Below are positions 33,691 through 45,800 of a stretch of 64,000 bases of DNA, piece by piece. The stretch covers positions 72,078,344-72,142,343 of the forward strand of contig CM063108.1 in NCBI GenBank assembly GCA_031841125.1, given 5' to 3'. The notes beneath the pieces are model-generated. The model was not told the origin of the DNA. It made no database searches and saw only the letters and a program-made list of their open reading frames with translations. The translations under genes and the position numbers were made by a program. Numbering within the stretch: the stretch's first letter is position 1; every line of letters starts with the position of its first letter. The DNA is from Acanthococcus lagerstroemiae (lineage: Eukaryota > Arthropoda > Insecta > Hemiptera > Eriococcidae).

Positions 33691-34993
33691 AAGAATAAGT
33701 TTTTCTCAGACATCCCCGCGTGAGTCCCCCTTTTTTTAATTTTATGAATTCACCAGTCGTTGTCAACTTCTTACAAAAAATATTTGTGAATCCGTGGAAC
33801 AGTTACCTCTCACATCCGGTCACGCCCGCTGACAAATTCGTGAATCGTCGGGAAAAAAATTCAGTTTATAACGCTTCTTTTGGTAGGGGAGAGAGACCCT
33901 ATACGCTACTGAAAAGCGAACTCCAAATACTCGGAAATATTAAGTTCCAGATTTCCTTTACTTAACAGTGAAAAAGTTTTGTTTTGTACTGTGAGAAAAT
34001 ATTTGATATTTAAAAATTTTACATCATTGTTTTTCATTAATAGGAAATATTGGAAATAGAAGCCGAGAAATCTAAGTAGCCATCGCGGGGGTGTACATAA
34101 AACCCTTTCAAAGTAATTTTGAACTTAGATTTAAAATCATGTAAAATAAAAAGTTGACCCGGAAAACTTACCTTCATTTTATTTGTTCAAATGCGTGTAA
34201 CGGAATTGAACAGTGCCAAATTTTTCTTAATTCGTCTACCAGTTTCAAAAAAAGCAAAATGAAATGTTGTGGCATTGGCCATAAACGGAACTCATAAAAA
34301 AATTAAAGATTTGAAAATTAGTTTTAATGAATGAAAAAAAGGAGGATTTTTTTTTGGTTCAAACTGAAATATATTTATATTTTAGTTATAGCCTTTCTAC
34401 TATATCCCGTATCTCCTCCTCCTTCTCCAAAAAAAAAAAAAAAAATGATAATTACTGGCTACGGTGTTAATTTGTCCGTAAGTTCCTAATTTGAAATTTC
34501 AGATTCGAAATATCAAGTCTTTCAAGTATTATAAAATGCGGTTAGACGGCTAGAAATATGCATAACAATCCTCAGTATCTAGGTATTTAATTTGAAATTA
34601 GTTATTTGAAAATCTTAAAATTGGGCGTGAACACGAGCACAGTAACATTTTAGAAAAGCTAATCAATTTTTCCTAATACGTATGTAAATGATAACAGCGA
34701 TTTTTCGTGTCTATTTTCCACTCAGAAAATTACGTTTAGGTCATATGAAGAAAAATCTGTGCAGAAATGTCAAGTTCCCACCATTTTTATCTCTTGCACA
34801 ACTTGCAGAAATTGCTTAAAATAGTTTTTTTTTTTTTTCGCGTTAGTTAGATGAATTTTGTGTTACGCTTGCAAAACTGGGTTTTCAGCACTTGTATTTT
34901 CACTGAACTACCAAAAGTACGGCAAAATCGTAATCACTGGAAATTTTGAACAACACACCGTTATTAATTGATGATATTACTACTTAATTGCTT
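33691..34993. other. 1.3 kb, nothing recognised
   Basis: A+T-rich with A and T runs (34427-34446, 34826-34838). A strong minus-strand donor-like site (GTAAGT near 34171) follows non-coding-looking sequence. Confidence 0.4.
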
Positions 34994-35197
34994 AAGGCCA
35001 GTGTTATAAAACTTGGTTAAAAATGATCGACACTTGACCGGCGGTTAAAATGCGAATCCAGTATTATAACCTCCGGTGTAACCGTAACCGCGATTTAACT
35101 GAAGTGTTTTTTAACCCATCGAAATTGGCGGGCTAATCGCGTTAACGGATTGTTAAACAGAACCCCGTTAACCGCAGACTTTATGATACTGGCCCTT
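34994..35197. repeat. ~204-bp MITE
   Basis: The left end AAGGCCAGTGTTATAAAAC and right-end complement AAGGGCCAGTATCATAAAG are related TIRs. The interior repeats GTTAAC/CGGTTA words and an internal CCAGTATTATAACC. No target duplication could be assigned. Confidence 0.65.
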
Positions 35198-36587
35198 GAA
35201 ATACTGCATGTTGGTGTCTATTCACATTTTTGTGTAACTGAGTAAGACCTATTTGAGAACGTCATTTCGTAGTAAATTCTTCTTCCCATTCTCCGTCAGG
35301 CACATATTCCATGGGTCATTTCACAAGTTTCAGAATCTCTGTTAGAATATACTTGAAACGAATCCCCTTCTTCTCTGAAACACATTTTTGTATTTTTCAC
35401 CTCGAGTGTACCTAAGTTTTAATATTTGAACGCGATGACTGTGGTGAAAGATGTACCTAGACTATATGGAGCAGGTAGTTGCAGTACCTAATTTGGAAAC
35501 ATACCTTTGGTTACAAGCTTGACTGATGACAAAACGAAGGGTTGGAATATTAATTTTCGAATATGTGATTATCGAGGTCAACTACATAATAGGTACGAAT
35601 CTGGCATCGCCTTTGTCTAATACAGATGACGCGATTTTCCGGCGAACTTTTCCTTTTCGATATATAGTTTCCCTGGATCTTATCTGCATCCCTTCTCCTT
35701 TCAAGTCCACCAATCCTTAATCTGTTGCATACGAGTGACAAAAACGACAAGTGTATCAGCCCGATAAATGAGATGAGTTGTAAGTCCCTCAGAGGGAGAA
35801 CAAAACGGCATGCAACGAGATGGGAACAGAGTCGCGCTCATATAATCTATAGTCCCCTTGCTTTACCGGTCACCTGTGGGCAATAATTAATAATTGTCGA
35901 ACTCTCGGAACACTTTTGGCACGCTGGGCGAAAAATAAGTGGGGGACTCATGTGCGAGCGAAATGTCGCTGGTAAAAATTCGAGATAAGATTTAAAATGT
36001 AATTTAAAGGCAATTCCTTCTGAAATTCCGTATTGAAAATTAAACTCATGTAAATCTGATACGTATTGTCGCAAGTAGGGCTTCTCAGCGTTTTATTTGA
36101 AAATTCCTCTTTCCGACTGGATGTAAGAACGCAATTTAATTTTGTCGGAAACGTTGACTTATCCTTTTTGTAACTTCGTTGTTCTGTGCGGTTATTAAGG
36201 TTCGTTCGAATTCTTCCGACTTAACCGAAGGAAAAGGTATTTTATACCTAGCCCATAACATTTTTACACGTGTGTACTCGAGAATATAGTTCTAGAATAT
36301 CATACGTGTACCTCAAGTGACAACCGAGTGTCTGAAGCATGCCAAATTGGGGACATCTTATTCGCATCCAATTTATGAAATTCGAAGGAATATGCTGCTC
36401 ACGATTGACGTAACGCTTATTCAGAAAATTCGCATTTCCTTAGTATATGATCACTAATTGGCGTGTCGTTTTGACGTATTTACCGGAAAAATTGCTTATC
36501 TTAGCAACCCGGATATGTTGAGTGTAGTACATAAGACTTTCATTGTCCTTTAAGAATTGCCAGGCTTGGTTATATGGTTACATAATA
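35198..36587. other. 1.4 kb, nothing recognised
   Basis: No exon, RNA gene or repeat was identified. Confidence 0.4.
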
Positions 36588-36744
36588 CATTTGTGGCGTA
36601 GTCATGGGGGTAGGATCGAGGTGATCTGGACCCCCTTACAATTTCGTCAAGTAGTGGTTGTTTTAATTTTAACACCCCCTCTGACACCTCTTTCCTTGTG
36701 ATCAAGACCAGAACTCCTCGAACCCTAGGCTGGATACACCACTG
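36588..36744. mobile_element. 157-bp hAT MITE
   Basis: The right end complements to CAGTGGTGTATCCAG and the left end is CATTTGTGGCGTAGTC, both versions of the common hAT terminus CAGTGGCGTA. Flanks are a perfect 8-bp duplication ACATAATA (36580-36587 and 36745-36752). It is non-coding, with C/G-run interior typical of these MITEs. Confidence 0.85.
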
Positions 36745-38040
36745 ACATAATAGCTTATGTGGTTTGATTATGAAATCGTGGCTAGAAAAAGGTTTTGATC
36801 TATAGATCTCGCTTCTTAATTCTCGGCTGAGAGATGTAATTACGTCGAAGCTAGGTGCTACTGATGAATCATACTGTAAAAAGTAGTATTTCTATCGATC
36901 GCAAAAGAGCCCACTCGAATTTATGAGATGGTATCGAAAATCGATAATGCATACCGCGAAGTCTAAAAGGCCCCTAGTAAAGCAGCTGAGATCAAAATTT
37001 AAATTGAAGTGTGTTCACAAAATTTATGTTGAATGATCATTCGAATCTTGGATTATGTAATTTTTTAGTCATTACGGGTCAATTGAAGAGTCATTTTCTG
37101 AAAAAGGATACGTCCAAAATTTTAATCATCGAATTATCGGTGTCATTTAATAGAGCAGGCCAGTCCCAACAATCCTATAAAATCGTCATATCGGCAGGGC
37201 CCATGTATACTGAGAAATCACTACAGCTCCGAACAATAATGGATTTTCCGGTCAATTTTTTGTGTTTATTGAAAAATAATTTTTTGGCGCATCCGTTCTT
37301 AGAAAATTACTCTTCAGTTCGTTTGTTTCTACGAGTCGATATGAAATTCGACGCCGAATTCACAGTCCAAAGGTAACTCGATATCAATCCCACCAGTGGC
37401 AATGGCTGGAAAGAATCTTGGGAAGGGAAATTCAAAATGCACGAGAACTCAAGAGGTTAACCACTCCTCTCCTTGTCCTCCTAAACACGTTGATCTTTTT
37501 TTTTTTTGCCCTCACGATGATAAGTAAATGAGCGAGTAAATAAGAGACGAGAAATGCAAGTACTGAATGGTACGTACTGCTGACATTTTCTTATTAACGT
37601 TGAATTTGAAAACCGTTTCCAACTGTGTTATCAAATCGTGTTAATTCACTAAATTCATTTGGTCTCGGGACAATTTTTAGAGAATTTTGAACCATCCACT
37701 TTTCCTCTTTATGAGGAAAGGGGAACCATCCTTAAGACTACCTGAGACTCTTCAATCGTCATTTTGACTTCGCTGAAACTTACGATTTCTCCAGACGTAT
37801 TTAAGACTCCCTAAAATAGTTGGAAAATTGCACGGTTAAGATTTTTTGAAACTCGCTACTTAAGGCCCGTAGACAAATTTGAGGTTCCTTGAGATTAACT
37901 GAGACCCTCTTAGACTTGTTCAAGACTTTTAAGGTTCTTATCTAGGATTCACTGAATGTTCAAAACACGCTTAAGATTGTTTATAACTCTCTCAGCCTCG
38001 CTAAAGACTGTACGACTGCCGGACTTGATTAAGACCTTTT
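36745..38040. other. No gene; AAGACT-rich block at its right end
   Basis: From about 37730 to 38040 the words TAAGACT, GAGACTC and CAAGACTT recur at irregular intervals of some tens of bases. To the left nothing is recognised. Confidence 0.4.
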
Positions 38041-38935
38041 TATTACACACAACAGCATACGCTTTCCTTTTCGCCGCCCTTACTGCCACCATACTCGGGT
38101 ATCACCTTTCGGTATTCTTCTTGAGTACGGCGATGGGCTTCAGCTGCAGAGCCGACTATCTGTTGGGGGAGCCTTCCCTGCTGATGAGGAGTCGTCGCTC
38201 AGGACCTGCTATGTAGATTGCGCGAGCTGCGCAGATGCTGTGAGCTGGCTACCGCGCTCGGCGTCCTCATCGGCCTGCATCACTGTGCCGGCGAACTGGA
38301 TCATCGTTCACCAGTTCCGCGGGTTAGCCAGCATCACTTCAACCATCGTTTTGGGAGTGATGTGGCTGCCGACAGACGGCTCGAGCGCTGCTCGTGCGTC
38401 ATTCCACGCAGTGCAGCAAAAGATGGTATGCTGCGCGTTATTGACCTCTGCTGGACAACCGAGCACTGGCTGAGTACCTTATTCCAACTGTGGAGATAAC
38501 CACTGAAGCACCCATACCCGGTGAGCATTTGCATAAGATACGTCAGCGCACCGTGCCGCCGCGAAAGCCATGCATCGAGATCGTGTACTAGCCTCAATGC
38601 CCATCGGCCATAGGCGGACTCTTGGGGGCGAGTCACCCACTCTTGAATTGTTTAACGCCGGAGTTTTCTCTTAATCTTCTCCTTTATTCCTTTCTCTTTT
38701 TTCGATCAGCTGGAGAGAGCCTCTTGAAGCACTGACAAAGTGTAGTGCTCTCCTTAGCCAGCAGGTCAGTAGAAGGCATTCGAGATAGTACAAGAGCCGC
38801 CTTTTATGAGACCGTTCTACACGCACAGATTATGCGTAGTGCCGTAGCTCGCTGGACCCTTCTTATGTCTTCTTTGTTCTCGTGGAGTGCCGCGACTGGC
38901 GCTCAATTGGGGGCCACACAGAAAGGAAGCTAGTG
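38041..38935 (-). pseudogene. R1/Jockey-type retrotransposon reverse-transcriptase C-terminal remnant
   Basis: The local base composition is clearly more G+C-rich than the surroundings. On the minus strand, 38930-38720 reads RRVQRATALRIICACRTVS, stop, then a block with ALVLSRMPSTDLLAKE. Then 38580-38450 reads LSRRHGALTYLMQMLTGYGC..YLHSW. A shifted frame (from about 38440) reads NNAQHTIFCCTAWNDAR and TMVEVMLANPRNW before a stop. These are standard post-RT blocks of R1/Jockey-like ORF2 proteins, including the degenerate HxxxC/CxxW zinc-knuckle area. Stops, a frameshift and an unrelated gap near 38640-38710 make it non-functional. The catalytic RT motif and endonuclease are absent. Confidence 0.8.
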
Positions 38936-39648
38936 GATTACTGTCGAATGCAGCCTTCTTTGACTCTCACTCGGCCCTTGATATTTTAAACGATAAGACT
39001 TTACCACTTTTTAAAGAGTTTTCAGTTTTTCTCTCTAGCAGAAGCAGTTGCCCTCGCTGCCTCTCCCGTGTTCCCGCGGCTGAATCTGATGTGGATGATA
39101 TCAATAACAAACCACGGATTGACTAAATTTATCGAATTATAGTTTCTCCTAACTAACTGTTTATCGACTTGGGTCTCGATTGTCTTCCATGAGTTATTAA
39201 AAACCTCGGACCGAACTACTTTCACGAGTAATAGTATATTTGGTATGGTGAAGGAAGAACGTACAAACATTACCTAGCCTTTTTTGGAAGATGGAATAGG
39301 GAAAAGTCCCAATTCTATGGACTTCAAATTTTTCCGACGAGAATAATTATTTAGTAATCAAATAGCAGAAAGAAAAGAATTAGAATCTTCTGCAGGGCGG
39401 ATGATTTTTAAAGTAAGGTCGGCCTTGAATTTCGTCCCTCCCTGCCGGTACCGAATGAGAAAGCTGTGTTCTTTATATTTCAAGCTTCAGAGTGAGCAGA
39501 ATTAGTATACCTGTGAAAATCTAGGTACTTGACGCAAATTTGGAAATCAGCTCAGATCGATCGGTCGATTTATTCACGGATTTGAGAGAGGCATGAAAAT
39601 GATGTGAAACTTTGACATTGTTCACATTTTTGACTGTTGTGTTGGCAG
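38936..39648. other. DAT 5' flank / leader intron, nothing recognised
   Basis: The last bases form a plausible 3' splice site (TTCACATTTTTGACTGTTGTGTTGGCAG), so at least one 5' UTR or coding exon of DAT lies to the left. I could not find it. Confidence 0.4.
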
Positions 39649-39840
39649 GAATCGACGTATCGATGGAAGGCGTCTCGACACACAGTCCACGAAGTCGGAC
39701 GCTGCAACTCACTCTGCTGAACAAGGAACCACGCGAAGCATGGTCCGGAAAAGTGGATTTCCTTCTGTCGGTCATCGGATTCGCCGTTGACCTGTCAAAT
39801 GTGTGGCGTTTTCCGTATTTGTGCTACAAAAATGGCGGAG
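39649..39840 (+). CDS. DAT: DAT exon with likely start codon and TM1
   Basis: The acceptor GTTGGCAG ends at 39648 and the donor GTAGGT begins at 39841. ATG at 39663 (ATCGATGG, G at +4) opens a ~26-residue Ser/Thr/Arg-rich cytoplasmic tail before [17 protein letters not shown]. It ends in phase 1 within the third Gly of NGGG. The frame is also open upstream of the ATG through the acceptor, so the start is not proven. Confidence 0.92.
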
Positions 39841-42800
39841 GTAGGTGAAATTTCGTGCTGCTAACCTGTTTCGATTAAGGGGTGCTCGGTGCCGACCGCG
39901 ATTCGGACTCACCACTGACGAGAAAGAGTACATATACGAGCTGAAAAAAGGTTTTCTATATTATTTTTTTCTCCATGTGTTGCGTATATATCCATCATCG
40001 CGGGAGGCGAGTTCCCCCCTCTAGCGTTATTATTATGGAGAGTTTGTGTTCTGGTCACGGTTTGTAATTCTTCATTCGGATTAATTAATCACATCACGCG
40101 CTATAATTAAAGGTTGCAAGAAAGAAAAAAAAAAATTGGGCGCACTCGTTCGCGATTATAATTTATTAAGCGGCGTAAAATGGAAATCGAAGTACGAATT
40201 CGATGACAGATGCATAATGAGCGTAGGTAGTTTGAGAAGCACTGCCGATAAAACGAGAGAAAAAATTCCGTAACTACCGTTTTTACTTATATTTCTGAAA
40301 CGTAATCCGGATTTAAACCATTATTTTAGTTACCGTGTCTTAGGTCTTGTTGTAATTCCAAATTATTTCCTTCTTACACGATTAACTTGTACAGAATGAG
40401 AAAACACATTCGCGAATGTCTTTTTTGTTGCTTTCAAACGTGCGAGAGTATTCATTTTCTTTTCTTTTTATTCATACATGCTTTATAAAAAAGACAATTT
40501 AATTTTTTTTTTTAATGCTTTGATTTGCATCAGCCTACTTTGTGGAACAAAACTTATTTTGATTGAGTAAATGTACGTGGAGTAGAAGTTAATGAAAGTC
40601 ACTATGTATACAGTATAGGGGCAATACGTATAAAACTTCCGAACTTGATTCTAATTAGTCCCCTAGCCTCACCCATGCTTAAATGATGCTTTTTGATCAA
40701 TCCGGTTCCCTATACAGGTGTTGACTCACGAATCAGGAACTTTTTTTTCAAGACTTGTTAGGTTGCCTTAATACTCTACGAAGACTCTGCTAAGTCTCGT
40801 CTAATTTACATCCAGGCTCTGTTGAAAATTTTATTATTTATTTAAAAGACTTCGAGATTCTCAGTTAATACTTGTAATAAAGACTTTGAACTTCCGTTAA
40901 GATTTGTAAAAGCAAAGCCTTCAAAGACTCCGTTAGGATTCTCATTGGGTCTCCATGACAATCTCATAAGATTCGTGAAGTCGGTGCTAAGATTTTTTAA
41001 AGTTCAATGAAGACGAATACCCTACCAAGATTCCTTCTAACTTTCTGAAGACTCTTGAAGTCGGTGTGAGGGCGAAATTTCTCTTTTTTGAAACTTTCCC
41101 AGGAGCAACTGGTGTCGCTGATCGCCGTTGAATCGCTTACTGAAATCTAGGCAAACATAGTTTCACAGCCGTCAGAGACCAAGAAATTAATTTGTTAACG
41201 GTGTCCCCACCCCTCGTCTTAGGCGCTCAGGTTGGTAAACATTTCCAGAAGCACATAAAGATGGCCGCTGTCATCTGAGGAATTCTTTTTTTTAGATACC
41301 ATTAGTACGTTCCATTCATAGTGGGGTGTGAGGAAGGATCTTGATTACATTAATGTGAAGTTCATGAGAAAAACAAGATTCGCAACTTTCAACTTTGAAA
41401 CTATGTAACTTCTCCGCTTCCTAGTGTCTCAATTTTGAAATGAAGTTCAAATTAACCAGAGATCCACAATGCGATTATCATGCTCAATTTTGTGTTACCC
41501 TCCTCAGGTGCCTCCATTTTAAAATGGGTGTCAAGTTAGAATTTCGAGTAAGAACGAGATCGAAAATAAATTTGGCGACCATGGAAACTCCTACTTATTT
41601 TCATAAATCGGGCAGATGAAAGATCAAAAATTTCTTTATAAAAATTTCTTCTAAAACTTACGAAACACGAGAAACCTACTTAATTTAAAGCGTTGTGTTT
41701 AGTGGCGGTGAAGGGAGGGGGGGGGCAAAATTTCTATGAATGATGGTACGGACATACAGAAATGAGTGTAACGTGAGAACGAATATGAAACTCTTATGAA
41801 CTCCTGTTCTGTTACATTACTAAATTCCAAGTGCTGGTTGACAGGGTACCTTGTGTGCACTCCATAAGAAAAAAACAAGTTACAAAATGGAAAGGCACAG
41901 AACAACTGCTTCCTGAACAAATCATTAAAACAACGAGGGAAAGATTGAGAAATTCATTTAAGTTAATTAAATTAACCCTCACCTCTAAAACCAAACGAAA
42001 AAACATGCAAACAGGGGAGACTGCTGATGGTAAACAAAATTATGACGAATTGGAAAGGTCGAAAGAAGCTTAGATTTTAAAAAGAAATAAATATTAAGAA
42101 ACAGTATTATTGAAACTACCTAGTACCTACCCAGGCTGTAACCGTCAAAAGAGATACAAAAATAACTATGGTATAGCGAATGTCCCAGAAAATCCTACTC
42201 TCGGGTAAGGTTCGTGACTCTTCTTATAAAAGAGGCCATTGGCTACGAATTACTTTCCAAAGTCAGCGCAGAGACGTATCATTGGGGAAAAGTTTATCTC
42301 TTCGAAGGCATTTTTGCCAACCCAAAACCAGCAACATTATCATCGGTAGGAAAAAGTTGGAAAATTTAGGAAATCACCGGGGAAAATCGCCACTTTTCTT
42401 TAACCAGGAAAATTTCCATTAGTTATTGCAAACGGGATCATCAGTTGATAAAATCTAAAAAGCGTGATCTGCCTTCTCTCTTCTTTTTTTAATTTTTATT
42501 TATTTTTTCCCATACGATAACTTAGAGGATTATTGTTAATTGGTGGTCACATCGAAATCTCTGCCAAAAAAATTTAAAGCAAAGTTTCTTTACTTTCTTT
42601 TCTTTCTTTTTATCTTGCTTCCTTACTGGCTTAGAGGAATATTACTCGAACCAAACGGAAACATCGGATCTTCCATTAGAAAAATCTGAAAATCGAAGAC
42701 TTAACTATTATTCTTACTTTCTTTTCTGCTTACTTGATGACTTGGAAACTTGCCAGTACAGTCAGTAGTAAGTCTACTTATCTTCCTTTTCCTCTTTCTT

Positions 42801-45800
42801 GTCGAGTGTCTTCGAAAATCCCCACTGGTCGGCAAAATCTGAAAATGCAAACTTTCTTTCTTTTTTTTTTCTGTTTTCCCTTTTTTCTTTTTTGCTTGGT
42901 TACTTAGATGCTGGTAAGTTTAAATCTTTGATCGGGGCTGAGTGAATATTATACAAAAAATAAGAAGTGTGAAGGGGCGCTGAGACATCAAAAATATCGA
43001 CTGAATGAAGAGGAGCTATTTTCCGAAATAGCCAAATTCAAAACAGTATTTTTTCAGGGACAGTAAAAATTGTCTAGGTAACTGAATAGTTGGACGATTG
43101 AATTTATCAATAGGAAATGTTGAAGGAATGCTGTCCCCGAGATCACCGTAAAGTATTTGAAAAGTTGTGTGTTTCGGGTGCGGAACGTACTGAAGTGGAT
43201 TTCTTGAGTACACAGTACCGTTTTAGGAAATGAACATTTTTATTCTAAACAAGAAAGTTGGTAGACATGTATTGTGTAAGTATTTTTTGTAATAGGATTT
43301 TTTAGGTCGCTAATTTCTTAAATTAAGCAGCTTCTTCATCCAACCTCAGTGTGTGCATCTCAAAATTATAATTTTTCATTTTTGAATTGGAGGAATTTGA
43401 ATTTTCTGAAAACATCAGGTATCTATAGTAATTACGATTATCGGGGTTCTTGAGTCGCTGAAGTTCGAAATTGTCATCCGATTTTTCATCAACGCTTCGT
43501 TTAAGCCGCAAAATCCGTATTTCATTCTTAAAGTGAGCAAAATAACCTTTACTCGAAAAGTTGAATTAAGTAGCCTATTATAATAGGAAGTTTTCACGTC
43601 ACTAATTTTGAACTTTCATCCGATTTTTCTTTGAACCCTAATTGGGACCCAAGCATTCAGATTTTTCTTTCAAAACAGGGAAAAGTGATTTACTTAGAAA
43701 ATCTAAGAAAATATCGGAAAGAAAATTTTTTGAGTTTCTGATTTTGCCAATCTCGTCACATATTCCATCATAGGGGACAGTGAAATAAAGGGTGAAGAAT
43801 CGAAACTCACATTTGCCATTTTACTTCAAGGGCGCAAATAAGCAAAATACTGTACACAGGTGTAGGAATATTTTTTGCTGCGCCTGTGATTGTGCGATAT
43901 GTACTATAACATACTGCACATTCACAGGCGCTGCAAAGATATTCCTGCACCCGTGTACAGTATTTTGCCTATTGACGCCCTTAAAGTAAAATGGCAGATG
44001 TGAGTTTTGATTCTTTACCCTTCATAATAACCATTTAAATTACCTTACATATAGGACAGAATATAGAATTTTCTATGTATTTTTAGTTTTAGTGTCTAGT
44101 GTGAATAGAAAGGATAAAAATAACCGTAATCCGTTTTCCTACATCGACAACTATCCATCTACGGGAATTTTCTTCCACTCCTTATCCCACTTTTTACGTA
44201 TAGCACATGTAAATATGTATACATAATTTTATATATATATACATTTTTTTTTTTGGTGTTTCTTTGGTTTTGAAGAAAATCTTTGAAATATGATATGACC
44301 TTCCATTTATGCGAATGACGCAATGAAGTTATCATTCTATGGGTTTTGAACCCACTAAATTCATTTTGGATATCGGCTTGACCCTAAATCCAAAATCGTG
44401 ACTTTACAGGTGAAAGAGGGGGATGAAGATGGGGTGAAATACAGTATGGATGTTGATTCATTGGTTTTCATAGTCTTCAAAATAGATTGTAACATTAATT
44501 TGTCCGAAGTTTGTGAAAAATTCAACCAATATCGACTAAGGAATCGGGTAGAGGATGGTAACCTACTTACCGATTAATTGAAAATGATTGGTCGGTTAAC
44601 TGAAATTAATAGGTGATGAAAATTATCGTTTAACCGAGTATAATCGATCAATTAAGAGTGATAGAGATTCATCGGAAATAATCGATTAATAAACAAAAAT
44701 TAACTTCTTGAACTTGAAATGAAATTTCAGAAATTTTGCTCCAAGTTGCCTCGTCCCTCCAATAAAAAAGGGGTTTTATTTTTCGGCATGTGAAGAATAA
44801 ATGAATGAACGCGAAAAATGACGGATAAATGTGGGAATATTTTATGAAATGAACACGAAAAGAAAATGTGCGCGAGAAAAAAAAATTAAACATACAAAAC
44901 TAAAAATCTTATTCAACGAAATAATAATATGATTTAAGACGGGAATAAAAAAAAACACAAAATTTTTTGCAAAACGAAATACCTAATGTAAATAAACAGT
45001 AAAGAAATTTATTGGACTCGAACTAGTTTACAAAATAAAGGAAGAAAAAAAAGAAGAAAAAAACTGTTTATATATTAGCAAAGCTTTTGTGGCCAGCGCT
45101 GGTCATCCTCTTTTTCGTTTCTGACCAATAGGAATTTGCTTAGCAGCCGCTGGTACTGTCATAAGCCTTTGTTGTATTTGTAAGCCCAAAGGTGTGCTTG
45201 TATACCCCTTGCTTCATAGAAGGGGGCATGTACAACTCCAGGCACTGGAAGTGTTCACTCATGTAGCAGTAGCACCAGATAATGCTTACCATGCAACAGG
45301 ATGGATGCCGCTGTGGCACATTTTCAAATCTGTTGTTGTACCATCGTTATTACGGTCGCTAATGTAGGAAAATACTACGGATTCCTCTCCTTACCATTTA
45401 AACCCCCCGACCACCACCACTGTCACTTCCACAACTCGGTGCTCCCCTCTACGCTTACTGTTTCCTCCCGATGCGCAAAAACCCGCCAGTTACCCGTGAA
45501 AAGGTTACCCTTTTGTAACCCTTCGATTACCCGGGTAATGGAAGGTTTTCCGAGGGTAACTCACGAGTAACTACAGAGCTACATTGTTAACTAGTAGGTT
45601 ACCAGTTACTCACCACGTAAACGGAGTGTTCTGATTGGCTGAATGACTGCTTGTAGAACAGCCTAATCAGAACGCTCCGTTTACATACATCGGGCTTGTC
45701 CTGGCTTGTCTGTACGTTCCACTGTCTATCTGACTGACTTTCTGCCTATGTCCAGCGCTAGTATCGTAGATGAAAAGAGGAATGTTTTTGGCACCAGTAC

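Noticed and set aside
41698..41730. hAT-like terminus with G-run, and similar one at 30855
   Set aside because: No partner terminus or 8-bp duplication could be found, so not called as elements.
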